Below the pieces are notes generated by a model. That model was not told the origin of the DNA, did no database searches, and saw nothing but the letters and a program-made list of their open reading frames with translations. From Otis tarda (lineage: Eukaryota; Chordata; Aves; Otidiformes; Otididae): 64,000 nt of DNA. The first letter of the stretch is position 1. Every line of letters begins with the position of its first letter. The position numbers and the translations under genes were made by a program. Of this stretch, positions 26,181 through 39,300 are shown piece by piece. The DNA lies in contig CM048552.1 in assembly GCA_026413225.1 (NCBI GenBank), positions 183,368,053 to 183,432,052 of the forward strand, read 5' to 3'.

Positions 26181-29100
26181 GCATTGGACTAGATTTCTGG
26201 AGTGCCAAAAAAGCAGCAAAGCCTTTGAGGAACCCTGAAAAATGGATTCATTGAGTGGTAAACATGTTTGAGCAGTTTTTTTTTCTCTATGTGGATTAAA
26301 ATAACATTTTTAATACCACTGCCAGGTCTGTATTCCTCTGTTGATGGTAGCTGAAGCAAAGACCCTGGAGTTGTTGTACACTCTGTTGTACAGGGCACTT
26401 CCTCTCTGTTGGCCTTGCAACGTTTGACTTCAGGGTCTTTCAGTAAGGAGGTATTTATTCAGTAAGGACACCTCAAGCCATCACAGCCCCTTCGCCTCTA
26501 TTTCAATGGCATATTGAAAAGCCATCCAAGTATACAGCTGTCGGATAATAGTTGCAGAGACCTCTTAAATGGCCCAACTCATCAAAGTCAACCTCACTGA
26601 ACATCAGAAAAGTCTGAGACTATGTGGAATAAAGGTTTCAGCCTGAAACCTTCCTTCTAATCAACAGCTACTCGCAACAACTGATTGGGTTTTCGGTGTG
26701 GGTTTCAGTTCTTGGCTATAGACACTGACATCCAGGGTCTAAGCACTGACCTCCCAGCCATGAGCCAAGCTACTGGTATGGTAAAAGAGAGCTAGTCAGT
26801 CCCATCCGTGCAGTCAGGAGGGCTGCTCAGCTGGCCAGACGCGGGTGTCTGTTTTAGGGAGAGCAGAATAACTCTTCAGACTCCTCTGCCTGTATTGACT
26901 AGTCTCCACCAGCTATAAAGGGAGCTCAGACACCTGAATCACATGAAGACACTCACATTTAGAAAGTATATTTAGGTGTCTACAGTCTGGACCTGAATAT
27001 CAAACACTTGTGGCTTAGGGATTCAGCTGCCTAAACATAGATGCCCTGTGGTGTCTGAGACGTCCTAGGGGGGCTGAGGGGTAGGACACAAAGCCTACAG
27101 GGGAGCTGTGGGCCAGGAGATGGAGTCCAGGCAGGACTTTGCAGGGAACCTCAAGTGCCTCTAAATACCTATGCGTGGGCAACAGAATTGAGCCTTTAGT
27201 GATAATTCACATTTACGGATGCCTTCTAACCGTATTTCTTCTTTTTAGTCTTATGTCAGCTTTTTTTTTTTTAAATTTCTCTAAGTTTTAATTTCCTGTT
27301 TTCCATGTGAGGTGGCTATGTATCCATCCATAGAGTCAGGAATTTAGTGTGACCAACTACAAAGAGGAAGCTAAAACTTTTTTTTACCTGATCCACATTT
27401 ATTAAAGGCTTCATGAATGGCTGATTCGTGTATCTTTCCTTGGTCTTACTGCATCCCCATGCCTTCCCTTCCCAGATGACTCCAGATAGAAAAAGAAAGC
27501 GGAGAAATGATGACGCTTCAAAGAGAAGTTGCTCTGTAATATATACTGAACCATAATTATTTACTCAGTTTGTTTTTTTAAAATGATTTTCTGATATGTG
27601 TCTGCATCAGTACTGGCCATGGGACTAGTTTCGGGAAGCAGGCTGACTATTGCTTAAGCGGTTTGAGAAAGCTCTCTGAACATCTGACATTAGTGAACAC
27701 ATTGAACAAATAAACAAATGTGGAGCTTTCCACCTCAACAGCCTTTCATCTGGGGCCCCTGCAGCTGGGGATGGAGAGCATGTTTAATGGCAATGTGACA
27801 ACTACCCATATGCTTCCTGCTCTGCTGTATGCTCTGGTTGCATTCCATATGATTTTCCACATGGTAGGAGGAGCAGAGCAAACAGGGTCTGATAATCTGT
27901 GGTCACTTCAAACACTCCAGGAGAGCCAGAAAAAGACGTGTAAGGGTGGTAGGGAAGGGATGATGAGATCATACGACACAGGAACACCTACAAACATCTT
28001 GCTTTGCTCTGGAAAGTTGGAGCTTTTCTTTCCATGCTTTAAAAACTACCATAGGTAAAGGTACATCTAAGACAAGCTGTTGTAAAAAGAAGCAGAACCC
28101 AAAATTTAACAACCTGCTGTAGGGCTTAACGTGTCTTCTGTTAGTGGTGTGGAAAGAGTGCCAGGGCTTTGTGAGAGACTGAGATATGATTAGAAACACG
28201 ACAGGCCCATCAGTGACAACTCACGAGGGTGAGTTAAGTTTGGTGCCATATGAATAGAAAGACTGAAAGTGTGTTTATTTTTTTCTTTCTTACAATGCCT
28301 TTTTTTTTTTCTCCTGGTGTCCCTATTCTCTCACCGTTTAATATTCTGTTCACACAGAAAGCAGTAGGCACAGACTCAAATTTCCCTTCTATATATGCTT
28401 TAAAGAAAGCATTAGGGCTGAAAGAAGAACATGATTTCAAAATTCACAACAGATTTTAAAATGGAAACATGAAAAGCTGACATCCATAATAGGAGACTCT
28501 TCAGGCAATTTCCTAGACAAGACAATACTCTGATCTTTCAAAGGCTGTATTTTCTGTGTCGATGGTCTCACCATGGGGTCCAGGACTTCAGAGCACTTGT
28601 CCGCAGGCCATGAAAGGGCTGAAGCTCAGTGCCATAAATATGTGGTGCCTCACCACTGAGTGTATCTCTTTGAATAAAAATGCAGTCAATGTTTGAGTAA
28701 GAGTAAAGGTGAGCACCCCAATAATAGCTTGATCCTTGATTTAATACCACACAGGCAGGTTGCAGTAGGGTCAGGATGGGAGGTATTGGCTTGGCCCGTC
28801 GGCATTACATAGGTACAGGTTTACTACTATAAATAAGTGTAGAAAACAGATAAATATCCAGATGAACATTTTTTTTGCAGCTCAGAATGAAATCTCCTTT
28901 CCAATGTCTGTGCCAGTTCTAAAGTTAAAGATTGGTTACAAGGAATCAGAAGCTAATTTTTTTTCAAGCTTGTAAAAAAATCCCAACACAACGTAGGTCA
29001 GCTAATTAAGATGATGAAGGTAAAACCTCATATGTCTCTACAATCAGAGAGGTTAGACAACGAGTGGGTCTAAAAACAGCTTGTTCCATGACGCATGCCT

Positions 29101-32100
29101 GTGCCAGATTCTGTTGCAGTTTGGAGAAGCAATTATGTAAATATAGATTTGCAAACAATTTCACAAAGTGACAAAAACAGTGTTAATTACCAAAAATGTT
29201 AGCGATCCGTTTAGCCAACCACAGAGTGATGAAATCATGGTCATGTTAAAAATGAAAGCCTGATGTAAGCTCCTGCTTGGTTTTTTTTTATTTTTTATTA
29301 CACATATGGACACAGTCAAAATAATATGTGTATTCCCATGAACAGAGGAGAATGTCATGAGTAGATCTTCATAGACCTAAGAATCAGTTCATTTGTGTTC
29401 TTATCCTGAACTAAATAAGATATTTACTTTGTTTTTGACAGAACAAAGATGCAGTCTATTTTCTTTCAACATGTGAAAAAGCAATGTCAATAATAACTAT
29501 TTCATGTTTTTGACTCGCACAGGGATTCTTACATCACATTGTACATTGCGATATAGTAACGCTCTTTTTTAATCTTCATTCGATTCTTTATCTGGCTGCC
29601 TGTAAGCTCAGCAGTTCAGCGTTATAATTTAAAAGGCTCGTTTCTCACGAATGCAATCAGTGTCTTCATTGTACTCATTGGTTACTTAGGCATTATAAGC
29701 ACAGCTGATAAATAGTAAGAGACAGAGTACATCCTACTAGTACTAATTACTGGTATCCAGTTACTCTCCTTTCCCCAGATTATCGCTGTGGATGTCATAC
29801 AAGATTGACTAAAAACATCATTTGGAAGAATTGTACAAGTTCACATCAAGTTTAGAAAAGGTTCTGGATGCAGTTAACCATAAATAATGGTTATTTTGTA
29901 ATATTCAGAAACGTCTTATTTCCATGGATAAATTACTACTTTCTCTTTCTCTGGTGAAAATTTAAATAGTAGCTTCAAACAAAAGCTGCTTCTATTCCTG
30001 CCACAAAGTTATACAACACAATGTTGATACAATTTGAAGGAGTTGACTTACTGCTTAAAATATGGATGTTGCATATGACTTAAAGAATATGAATTATATG
30101 CTGAAGTCATTACTGAGTTTTTACCCAGGCAAAACATAGTGTTGCTTCAATAAATATTTCAGGATTCAACACTGTAATTCTTATGAGACATTTAACAGAA
30201 ATAAGATGGATAGCAACTTAAAAATTGCTGTTGAATTAATATCTCACTGTTTAAATATTTAGCCAGGAGTTTACTAAAGTAGGATTATTTCTCCATATAT
30301 TTGTTAACCAAACAGTAAATTTACAAAAGACAGATCATATCCCCTATCTTCTCTCTCCCCCATTAAATAATCATGTAATAACAGCTCATAACCGTTCTTC
30401 TAAAACTCTGAGTCAGTCAGTATAGCTGCCTATGTCCTAGCATGGCAGTGATGTTTTGATGAGAATATGTCTGTGAACAAAAGTCACCTTCTAATCAAGT
30501 CTAATCTTTAAGATACAAAAAAGTAATATCTTTTTATAATAAAAGATTTTCTGTAAAAACATTTGAAAAATCTCACAGAACATTTACCAAAACTTTTATT
30601 TCTGTTTTATTAAGAAGTCGTTCCACTTCTTCCACACAGAGGTGGAAATTCAGGCACAGAGAGACAATGTGTGTTTGATGATTGTCCATAACTGAGCTCT
30701 TGAATTTCAGTTTCTTCATTTAGAGGCTCAAGTTTGAATCTCAAGATATGTTGAAGATTTCCAAGTGCTTCACAGCTAGTCAAATGCAAACCCCAGAAAA
30801 ACTCCAGTAGTTTTGACATTTCTCTGAGTTGTGATCCATAACTAATGAACCAACTAGTAGATGATGCAACTCAGTCAATTAGACATGCTATAGCTTGGTG
30901 TCACTCTTTGATGTACAATTGCCTTTGATGTCACTCTAGGATGTACACCTAAAATGTACATTAAGTGCTGCCTTTGTTTAAAGACTGCAAGATCTGTACA
31001 TGTGCCAAAGATACAGCTTTCAGTTGAATATGAGAATTTTTTTTTACAGAATCAGGCTCTTACCTCATAGCTACATATGTATTTCCCATAGTGACCAGGT
31101 TAATGGATTCCCAACCTCCAATCACAATGATAACCATAAGAAAACATCTCTATACTTTGAGACTAGTAATGGAAGGAGCCAACTTTTATACTTCACTGTT
31201 AAAGGCACTAAAGAGCAGTGGGTCTGGTCCAAAGCCAAGTAATTCAGCAGAAAGACTGCCACTGATTTCAATGATGTGCTTTGAAGCAGGAAACGGTCTG
31301 CTAGAATGTTCTGTGCCTCCTGCTTAAATATGAGAAGCACAAAATGAAGGGAGAAAGTTTTTATTCCTCTGTTGCCTAGTGTTTGGGATGACTCAGATAC
31401 AGCAGACTGCTAGGAAATTGTACTTATACCACAAAGACAACACTTATTGCAACTCCTTAGTCATCAGAGAGAGAGGCTAAATTCAGTAGTAAAGTTTGGT
31501 ACAGGGTCACAGTCTTTCGCTTTTGGATTAGTAATTTACTTGTTGAACTTTTTAAGATTAAGCTTATCTAGGAGTTGAAAATTAAAATGTTTCTAAGATG
31601 TATTTAATTCAGAATTTTGTGGATTAGCAGGTTATTTCAGTGGCACGCATTGTTTTCAAAAGCTGATGAAACAAATCACACAAATGACTTTGGCATCATA
31701 CTGTTACCAAATATCACCACATCAAATACTTAGCAAGCGTCAGGGATAAGAAACTGCCTCTTACAGTTGCCTAACACAGGAACTATCCTCCTTTTTAACC
31801 CTGATTTTCAATCTGTTTGGGTCCTGTTACTCAAAAATAAAAACTGTTATATTTTATCTGTCTTCAGCACTTGTACTTCTGCTCATCACTTTGGTACTCA
31901 AATTCACATCTCCCCAAATGGATGCACTACAAATCTTTGCACGTTTGAAACCTTTAATTTAGTGGAGTGAGCTCAGCCTTTGGGCTGTGTGCAGCCTCAA
32001 GGATTTCTTAAAAAAGAAATCAATCTAGATTTTAATGCCTATTTGATATTCACAAAGAGCATTTTGGCTGTGTCACGCTGCGCTAATAGGCTGAAGGATC

Positions 32101-32755
32101 TCTTGGTTGGTTTGACATTCTGCTGCCCCTAGGTAGCAAAACGCTGCGGTCTCCAAGGACAACCCTCAAAACTCGAAAGAGCTGGGTACCGACTCCCAGC
32201 GGGGCTTCCTTTATGTGAACTCAGCCAGCCAACAACTCCATGACTCCACCAGATGTTTTTGGCCTTCAGACCAATGGATGAATTTATCCATCTTCCCTCA
32301 TTCCCTCTGGCTGAAGCCAGCATGGTTAAACCTGGATCCCTGCCGAGGACAATCAGGAACAAAGTGACGGCCCAGTGAGGTTTTCCAGCATGTACCGAGC
32401 AGATTTTATTCAGGGGCAAAGGGTCCATGCTATATAAATGCCATAGAGCCTGTACCAGTGTTCTTGGCTCCCCGTTGTGCTGTCTTTGATTGCAGGTTTT
32501 AAATATGTCATGTATTTCCAGATGCATTATTTATGTTTGCTTGTGTTGTTGTGCAATTTGTGGCAGAGTGAGGGGTCTACTGGAAAGCAGCCCTTGGTTT
32601 AGTGGCTAGCCCTGTAGCAAAATATTATTAATACAGAAATCTGCTGCTCTAAGTGAAATTTGATTTAAACACAAATGAGAGAAAGCATTAAAATAATTTA
32701 TTATTTTTTAAAGGTTGGTGACATTCAAAAGTGATTAACTAAAACTGCAGCTATT
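26181..32755. other. Non-coding AT-rich sequence, no gene seen
   Basis: About 6.6 kb, strongly AT-rich between 28.8 and 31.9 kb. A short tandem duplication (period 30 bp, about 1.7 copies, TCACTCT and GATGTACA shared) lies at 30899-30948. The longest frame (32129-32527, minus strand, 132 codons) has no recognisable domain. No CR1, LTR or RNA gene was recognised. Confidence 0.5.
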
Positions 32756-32895
32756 TTTATTTTTTCTCTTTTCTTTCTCATCTTGTCTCTTCTCCTCTTT
32801 CTCCCTTTCCCCTTTTCCCTCTTCTCTTTTCCCTGTTCCCCTTCCTCTTTCCTTTCCCCTTGTTTTTCCCCTTCCCCTTCCCTTTCATTACTCTT
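32756..32895. repeat. Pyrimidine-rich tract
   Basis: About 140 bp made almost wholly of C and T on the + strand (TCTTTCTCCCTTTCCCC-like units without a strict period). The LTR at 32896 was inserted at its right end, using CTCTT as the duplicated target. Confidence 0.85.
32891..32895. repeat. Target-site duplication CTCTT, left
   Basis: CTCTT directly before the LTR start at 32896 and again at 34027-34031 directly after its end. Confidence 0.85.
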
Positions 32896-34026
32896 TGTTG
32901 TAGTTCAGGCCCGATCGGGACCAAACTAAGCAGTCTCTCTCTTGCTCCCCCCACCCTCCGAGAGAATAGGAGGAGATGATATAAGAAAAATGGCTCGAGG
33001 TTTGAGATAAGGACGGGGAGAAATCCTTAAAGTTACTGTTACGGGCAAAACAGACTCGACTTGGGGAAAACTATTCATTTATTTCTAAAATTAGGAGGAG
33101 AATGAGACAGGGAACAAGATAACCTTCCCCCACCCCTCCCTCTTCCCGGGCTTAACATTATCTATACTACCTCCCCTCCCGAGCGGCACGGGGCGGGGGA
33201 AAGGGAATGGGGGTCGCGGTCAGTTCATCACGCGTTGTTTTATGCCGCTGTGTTATCGTCGGGGAAAGAACTCCTCGCATTCCTCCTCTGCTCCAGCGTG
33301 GGGTCCCTCCCACGGGCCACAGTCCTTCGTGAAACTGCTCCGGTGTGGGTCATCTCTTCCACGGGGTGCAGTCCCTCTAGAACAGCTGTCCCAGTGGGCC
33401 CTCCACGGGCCACAGCCTCCTTCAGGCCTCCACCTGCTCCGGCGTGGGGTCCTCCACGGGCTGCAGGTGGATCTCTGCCCCTCCGTGGACCTCCATGGGC
33501 TGCAGGGGGACAACCCGCTCCACCATGGTCTTCACCACGAGTTGCAGAGGAATCTTGGCCAGAAGCCGCATTACTCCTCCCCCTCCTTCTTCACTGACCT
33601 TGGCGTCTGCAGCCGTTCCTCACAACAGGCTGGCAGACGCCTCTCAGGATCCTTTTTACATCTTGTTCACTTCTCATCCCCTCTCCACTTCTTGCAGCCA
33701 GGCTGGGCCGAGTTGGGCCCAGTCGGCTGCCCGGTGGGAGGCCAGAGGGTGAGGGCTGCAAGGCCCATGAGGCTCGCGCCTCCCCCTCTCTGCCCCTGCT
33801 CAGCTGCTTCACATCTCTCCTTTTTTTTTTCCCTGTTTTCCCCTACTTAAATACGTTATCGCAGAGGCGTTATCACGGGACATTCTGCTACCAATTGGCT
33901 CAGCCTTGGCCAGCAGCGGGTCCGCCCTAGGCCTGGCCGAGTCCACTAAACAAAGGGGAGCAACTTCTAGCAGTTTCCTACAGAAGCTACCACCTTAGGC
34001 CCCCCCTCACTAATAAAACCAGAACA
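32896..34026 (-). mobile_element. Solo LTR, endogenous retrovirus, older copy
   Basis: A 1131-bp LTR on the minus strand, begun on the + strand by TGTTGTAGTTCAGG and ended by AACCAGAACA, with CTCTT duplicated at both sides. It belongs to the same family as the LTRs at 22.1 and 40.8-43.4 kb and shares the TATA-like box, the polyadenylation signal and the GC-rich middle. It differs visibly more from those copies than they do from each other, so it is an older insertion or an older subfamily. No internal sequence is attached, so it is a solo LTR. Confidence 0.92.
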
Positions 34027-36254
34027 CTCTTCATGATAGGAGTGAGGATACAAGCTCTGGCTTCATCTGGCCATGCCCAAGCACTATCAGATGGGTGGGT
34101 GGAAGCTGGTGGTGGCTGGTCACCCAGTGTGGCAGCGGTTCAAATGACTTGTTTTCAGCCAGTGTGGGTAGAAGGCTGTGTCTGCTCCTGAGTCTAGACT
34201 GGGATGCCATGAGCTATGCACACATCAGCTGGAGCTGAGGCAGTACTCCTGCCATAAAACTGCGCTTTCACCCCTTCCATGAAACTGAAGCTAGCACAGT
34301 CCATACGTGGTGTCATTCAGTGCCAATGTGTGACCCTGGTGTTTCACAGCCGGTCGTCCCAGAGCTGATGGTTTCCAACACAGTTCAGCTCTATTTGCTT
34401 TCTGGTTTGATTGACTTGGTAAAAAAAACGAACTCTTGCTTCATGACATACTGCCTGCAATCAGTGGAAACATTTAACCAGGACTGCCCTGACTTTGAAG
34501 AAATGTAGCTTCCAGAAGTGCATCTTTCATGATGTTTCTAAAATAGAGTATTTTTCTTTCCCATTCCAAATCATTTTAGGATAAACAGTTATTTATAAAT
34601 ATGTGTACAAATTCTAGGAGTTTGAAAGCAAATGGGTATTTGAGGCCAGATAATATGTGGTAGTACATGGTAGCTAGCCTTAATTTTAATATCTGCTTGG
34701 CTATTCCAAGCATGATTTCATTCCTGGTGCAATTCAATTTTTGGTGTTCCCTAAAGTGGTTTGTTTTTTTCCCCCTTGTGTATTGTCACTATGAACGAAG
34801 ATTAGGAATCAAAAACAGGTTGAGAAGTTACAGGAGTAATCCTGTAATGATAAGTGATCGTTGTATGATTATGACAATCTTTTTTTTTTACTTGGATGAC
34901 CATTAATTTATGTAAAGTACCAACTTTTTGATCATCCTGCTGTGAATGCTATGTATTGTACATTGAAATTTACCCTACCCCTCTATGTGACCACAAAAGG
35001 AATCCCCGGGGCCATATTTAATTTCACAGTCAAATGCACTGCTTGACTAGCAGCCTTGAAACCAGTCTGGATCCTATAGTTTGAATCTCCTCTGGGAACA
35101 GTGTTGTGCAGTTAATACAAATCTTTTGCTTTGTACATGAATCCCGGCAGGAAGACTGGAGGGGCAGGGATTGGGGAAAAATGTATGGGCAAGTTAAAAA
35201 AATGACAAAAAAAAAAAAGAAGACAGAGCAGAACCCTTAATGTTTTTTTGGACAAGATGTAATCAGTTGCCATAATACTGTACTGTTTGTTTGACTTTTT
35301 TTTTAGTGTGGTTACTGTTACTTCATCCCTGAACTCTTTCCAAGAGAAACGAGGGATTGTCCACAAGATAATCACCACTGTGTCTGACTCTTCTGCATGT
35401 AGTATGGTGTGTCACTAATATGGAGATGATATCTATATGCAGCCTGTGAACAAAAATCAAAAATACTAACTGGGGAGTATAACTACCAGCATACATAATT
35501 CTGTGAATGGATGGTTTCTCCAAGAAAAGTTTCTTTCTGCTAGGTAAAAGTAGTGCTCTGTCTTTTTCAATATCAATATCTCAGTGTGCGTTCTGTTGAA
35601 TATGACGGCATCTTCAATACCTTCAATATCTTCAGTGGTATTCAGGAGAATAGCAATTAATGATCCCTGAATGGACTTGCCTGCACGTCGGGCACCAAGT
35701 CCACTTGTGAGCCTGAGCTGACGTCAGCTCAGTCCAAGGGACATGGATGATTATATGTGCCCATGCTTCTATGCTCTCAGAGATGGCCAGCTATAGCTGT
35801 GGTCCCTGCTGTGAGTTGGATTGTCCTTGTGGCTAATTTAATTATTGCCCTGCCTGCAATAACCAGTATGGGCAAATTCTCCATCTCACAAAAGAAAAGG
35901 CAAAGTTCACCAACATGGTGTTACGTTCTGACATGGAACCATCTTCTCATCATGCGTAAATCCATGCTATGAAAGTGGATGTCATGAAACTGCCAGCTTT
36001 GAGATGGGGCCAGTCCCCTGACTTAGGGGTATCATCTGGCAGGGGCTTTGCTCCCTAAGAAATACCGAGCATCTCACTCAAGCTATGAGGGCTGCCGGGG
36101 CCAGTTTTCAGGTGGGCATGCTTATTCCTCTGCACAGCACACAGAGAGTAAAGTTAAATGAGTAAACAGGTTTTTAATGCCTGATTTGCCTATTTACAGT
36201 GGGTTCTATCCTGCCTAGCTTAGCAGACATCTCAGTTTGACATGCTTGATGAAG
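34027..36254. other. Non-coding sequence, no gene seen
   Basis: Begins with the right CTCTT target duplication (34027-34031). The remainder is AT-rich unique sequence with frames of 88 codons or fewer. A short run of CTTCAATA-like repeats occurs around 35570-35640. Nothing else was recognised. Confidence 0.5.
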
Positions 36255-36390
36255 TATTCATAGAATCCTAGAATCCTAGAATCTTTAAGTTTGGAAAAGA
36301 CCTCCAAGATCATCAAGTCCAACCGTCAACCTAACACCATCATGCCTACTAAACCATGTCCTGAAGAGGGTTTTTAAATACTCTATAGTC
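36255..36390 (-). mobile_element. CR1 LINE 3'-end fragment
   Basis: A short 3' UTR piece of CR1 on the minus strand. On the + strand it begins with the tail ATAGAATCCTAGAATCC, then AAGACCTCCAAGATCATC and AGTCCAACCGTCAACC. It is the same 3' UTR type as the copy at 25.6 kb. The 5' edge is indistinct, somewhere between 36361 and 36390. A possible TGAAG duplication (36250-36254 and 36362-36366) is ambiguous because TGAAG also occurs in the family sequence there. Confidence 0.88.
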
Positions 36391-39300
36391 ATCGGGGAAA
36401 GCAAAATGTCTTTGGAGGCATTCAGAAGATTGAGTTATGACCCAACAGGGTCCCAGCCTGTATCAGTACATTAGCATTAGTTTGGGGGGTATTTTTTTTA
36501 AATTGTGATTCTCATGAACTAAATAAAACTGAATCATGATAGACAGTTTGTGCTTGAAAGTCCTTACCTTCACATCAGCAGAGTTTACTTGACTGTCAAA
36601 TAATTATATTTCCAGAATTGGGTCCATTATAAATCTTGTGGGTTTTGTTATAATTTTGCCATGATTTATTTGTGTTTCAGCATCATGGAAGAGCTCGCTT
36701 TTAAAAACCTAATAGAAATCAATGTAATGAGAGATGAGTCGCTGATGTGTATGGTAGTAAAATTGACAGCTATTCAATTTTAGAATGATCATTTTTCAAA
36801 AACGGTAATGTTGGTATTAGAAAAACACATTTTTGCTATTTTTAATATTTGTTAGATGGACAGCATCTGAAGTCCAGCAAATAACAACATAACATCTGTG
36901 CCCAGCACTAGGTCTTTATACCTTTACTAGCTTGAGTAGGTTTTTGCTTCACAGACAATCTCATAAAATCAAATTTCAGCTTGTTGTGCATCAGCTGGCA
37001 AGGTCTGAAGAGTGATGGCTGTTGCTCACTAATGTACAATCTGACATGAGTTAGTTGTAATAAATTCATAGGTAATCAACAAGCTGTAATCAATCCATAT
37101 GAATGATGAAATCCAGTCTTCTGGTGTCAGAACACCTTGCAAAAAAGTTTTCCGTGCCACTTGATTTTATTTGATTTTCTATGGACCAGTGAAGAAGGTA
37201 ATATGTTTGATGTGTTTTATATATGTCAGCACTTTCTGGCCATAGTTGCAGCATTAAATACTCTGATAGAGAAAATTTGCTTCTGTGTTTTGAAAATGTC
37301 CTCACAAATTGTTAAGTCTTTGCAAAAATTGAGTGATGATAATTAACAAAATTGATTAAAAAATAGTAAAAAGCAATTAGACAAATTAGCAAAAAAGCTC
37401 ATTAAAAATGTTGCGTAGGTGCAGTTTGGAAAGAAAGCCTTGACTTTGTTGTTTCTTTTCTGTCTCATGACTGAAAATACAAGCCCTTGCTCCTACGTTG
37501 ATGGGAAAAGTCAAAACATATGCTTTTCAGCTAACAAAAAAAATAACATACAAAGCATAATGTTATTGCAAGTGTAAAACTAAATGGAACTTTTCCATAA
37601 GCCATATTCAGAGCAGTGTCGATGGCCACAAGGCCAGCTTCAGCTTGCTTCTGGGGGTGTTGGAGCCCACATGGGCCATAATCCAAACACAGGAGAAATA
37701 CAATACAACAATGTTTTCCCCTCCCGATGCTTTTCACGAAACCACTAGAAGTCATGCATCGGGATCACAGTGTATCAGTCTAGCTCAGAAATTCAGACTT
37801 GGGAAAACAGCTGGTACAACTGCTTCATGCATCATGCCTTACAAAACTCAACTGCTTTACATGTGAAAAGGCATAATTATCTGTGCTAAATATCGGTGGT
37901 TAGAAGCCACACTGAAAAAAAAGTGACATTTTGACAGGTTGTTAGAGCAGGGAGAAGAGGAATAGTTTTCGGTACTTTGACAAATAATGATTGTGTAATT
38001 AAATACCTCAAATTGCATTCTTTAGAGTGACTATGTGAGAACGACACTTCTTACCCAACCTACCTGTTCTGGAGGTGAATTTAGTAATTACTGCCTTTAT
38101 TAAACAAGAGAAATGTTTAACGGTTTTAACATATAGAAACTCTGCTAAAAGAGCACCGAAAGGGGAAGGAGAGCTGGAGGCTTTTGGAGTCAGTGGTTAT
38201 CAATAGCACTGTTTAATAAGAAATGACTGACAGTACCTCAGCCCTTCATCTGCAGGCAGGGTACTCTCGTCCTCATGTGAAATCCTGTGGAACAGGATGG
38301 AAAGCAATGACGAGGAGCCTTTGGCCTGTAACATCGCCGCTGCTGGTGTTCATCAGCAAGCCAGGCAAAACATGGCTTGGCTTTCGACTCCTCAGATGTG
38401 TTGACAGAGCTGACAGTTAGAAGTACGCTCTTTTTTTAACTTGTGAAATGAATGCATTTTACCTGGAATCACTGAGTCACTACAAATATGGAAAAACCAC
38501 TCCCATGCCATTTCCCAGAGTGGAGCGGTCATTTAATAATAGCATGTTTATACAATATTTGTTTCCACTGTCCATGTTAGGGCCTCAAAGTGCTTTGCAA
38601 ACATTAATAAAACTATTCGTAATCCTTTCTAGCTAAGCAATTTATTTCCACTTTGTTGACCAGAGCCATGAAGAGACTGTTAATAGTTTTTAGCTGTTAC
38701 ATGCAGTACTTCTAAGCTGTGGCTTTCAATGTTCTTTGAAAAAAAAAACCCACATTGTCACTAAGCCCATTTCACAGACTCAGAAATAACACTTTAAAGA
38801 GCACCAGGACTTAGTCATGATCATATAGCCACTCTTTTGCTAAATACCACCTCCCTCCATGTGTCCTGACACCTATACGCTAGCACGTGCATCGTGTAAA
38901 TTGTTCTCCCCAGTCATGGGGGATTTCTGGGGCAGTGGGAAGAACAGGAGGGCCAAAGGAGGACAAGCAGCCATCCTGTGGTTATGTCAGTGTGCTTTTC
39001 TAGGTTGCTTCTAAGAACTTGATCAATGAGCAGATCCCAACTGGAGAGTCTTGTGTATGTCCACGTGGCGGGCAGTTGCACCTTTCACTTTGCAGCAGAA
39101 GCCTGCAGGCATTGCACATATACCCTATAGGCCCTGTGGTACTGGCAAAGATCTGTAGCAATTTCTTCAAGGCTGATTTGCTTGCTCTCTCTATTTATCT
39201 CTAAATAAATATACACATATAACTCTTCCATGCAGCCCTATGTATCTTCTCTTTCTCCAGAGACACTGGGAGTACGATTGCTTGGTGAACATGGGGAGCT

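Noticed and set aside
32129-32527. Minus-strand frame of 132 codons
   Set aside because: No recognisable protein, and no promoter or splice context that I can support.
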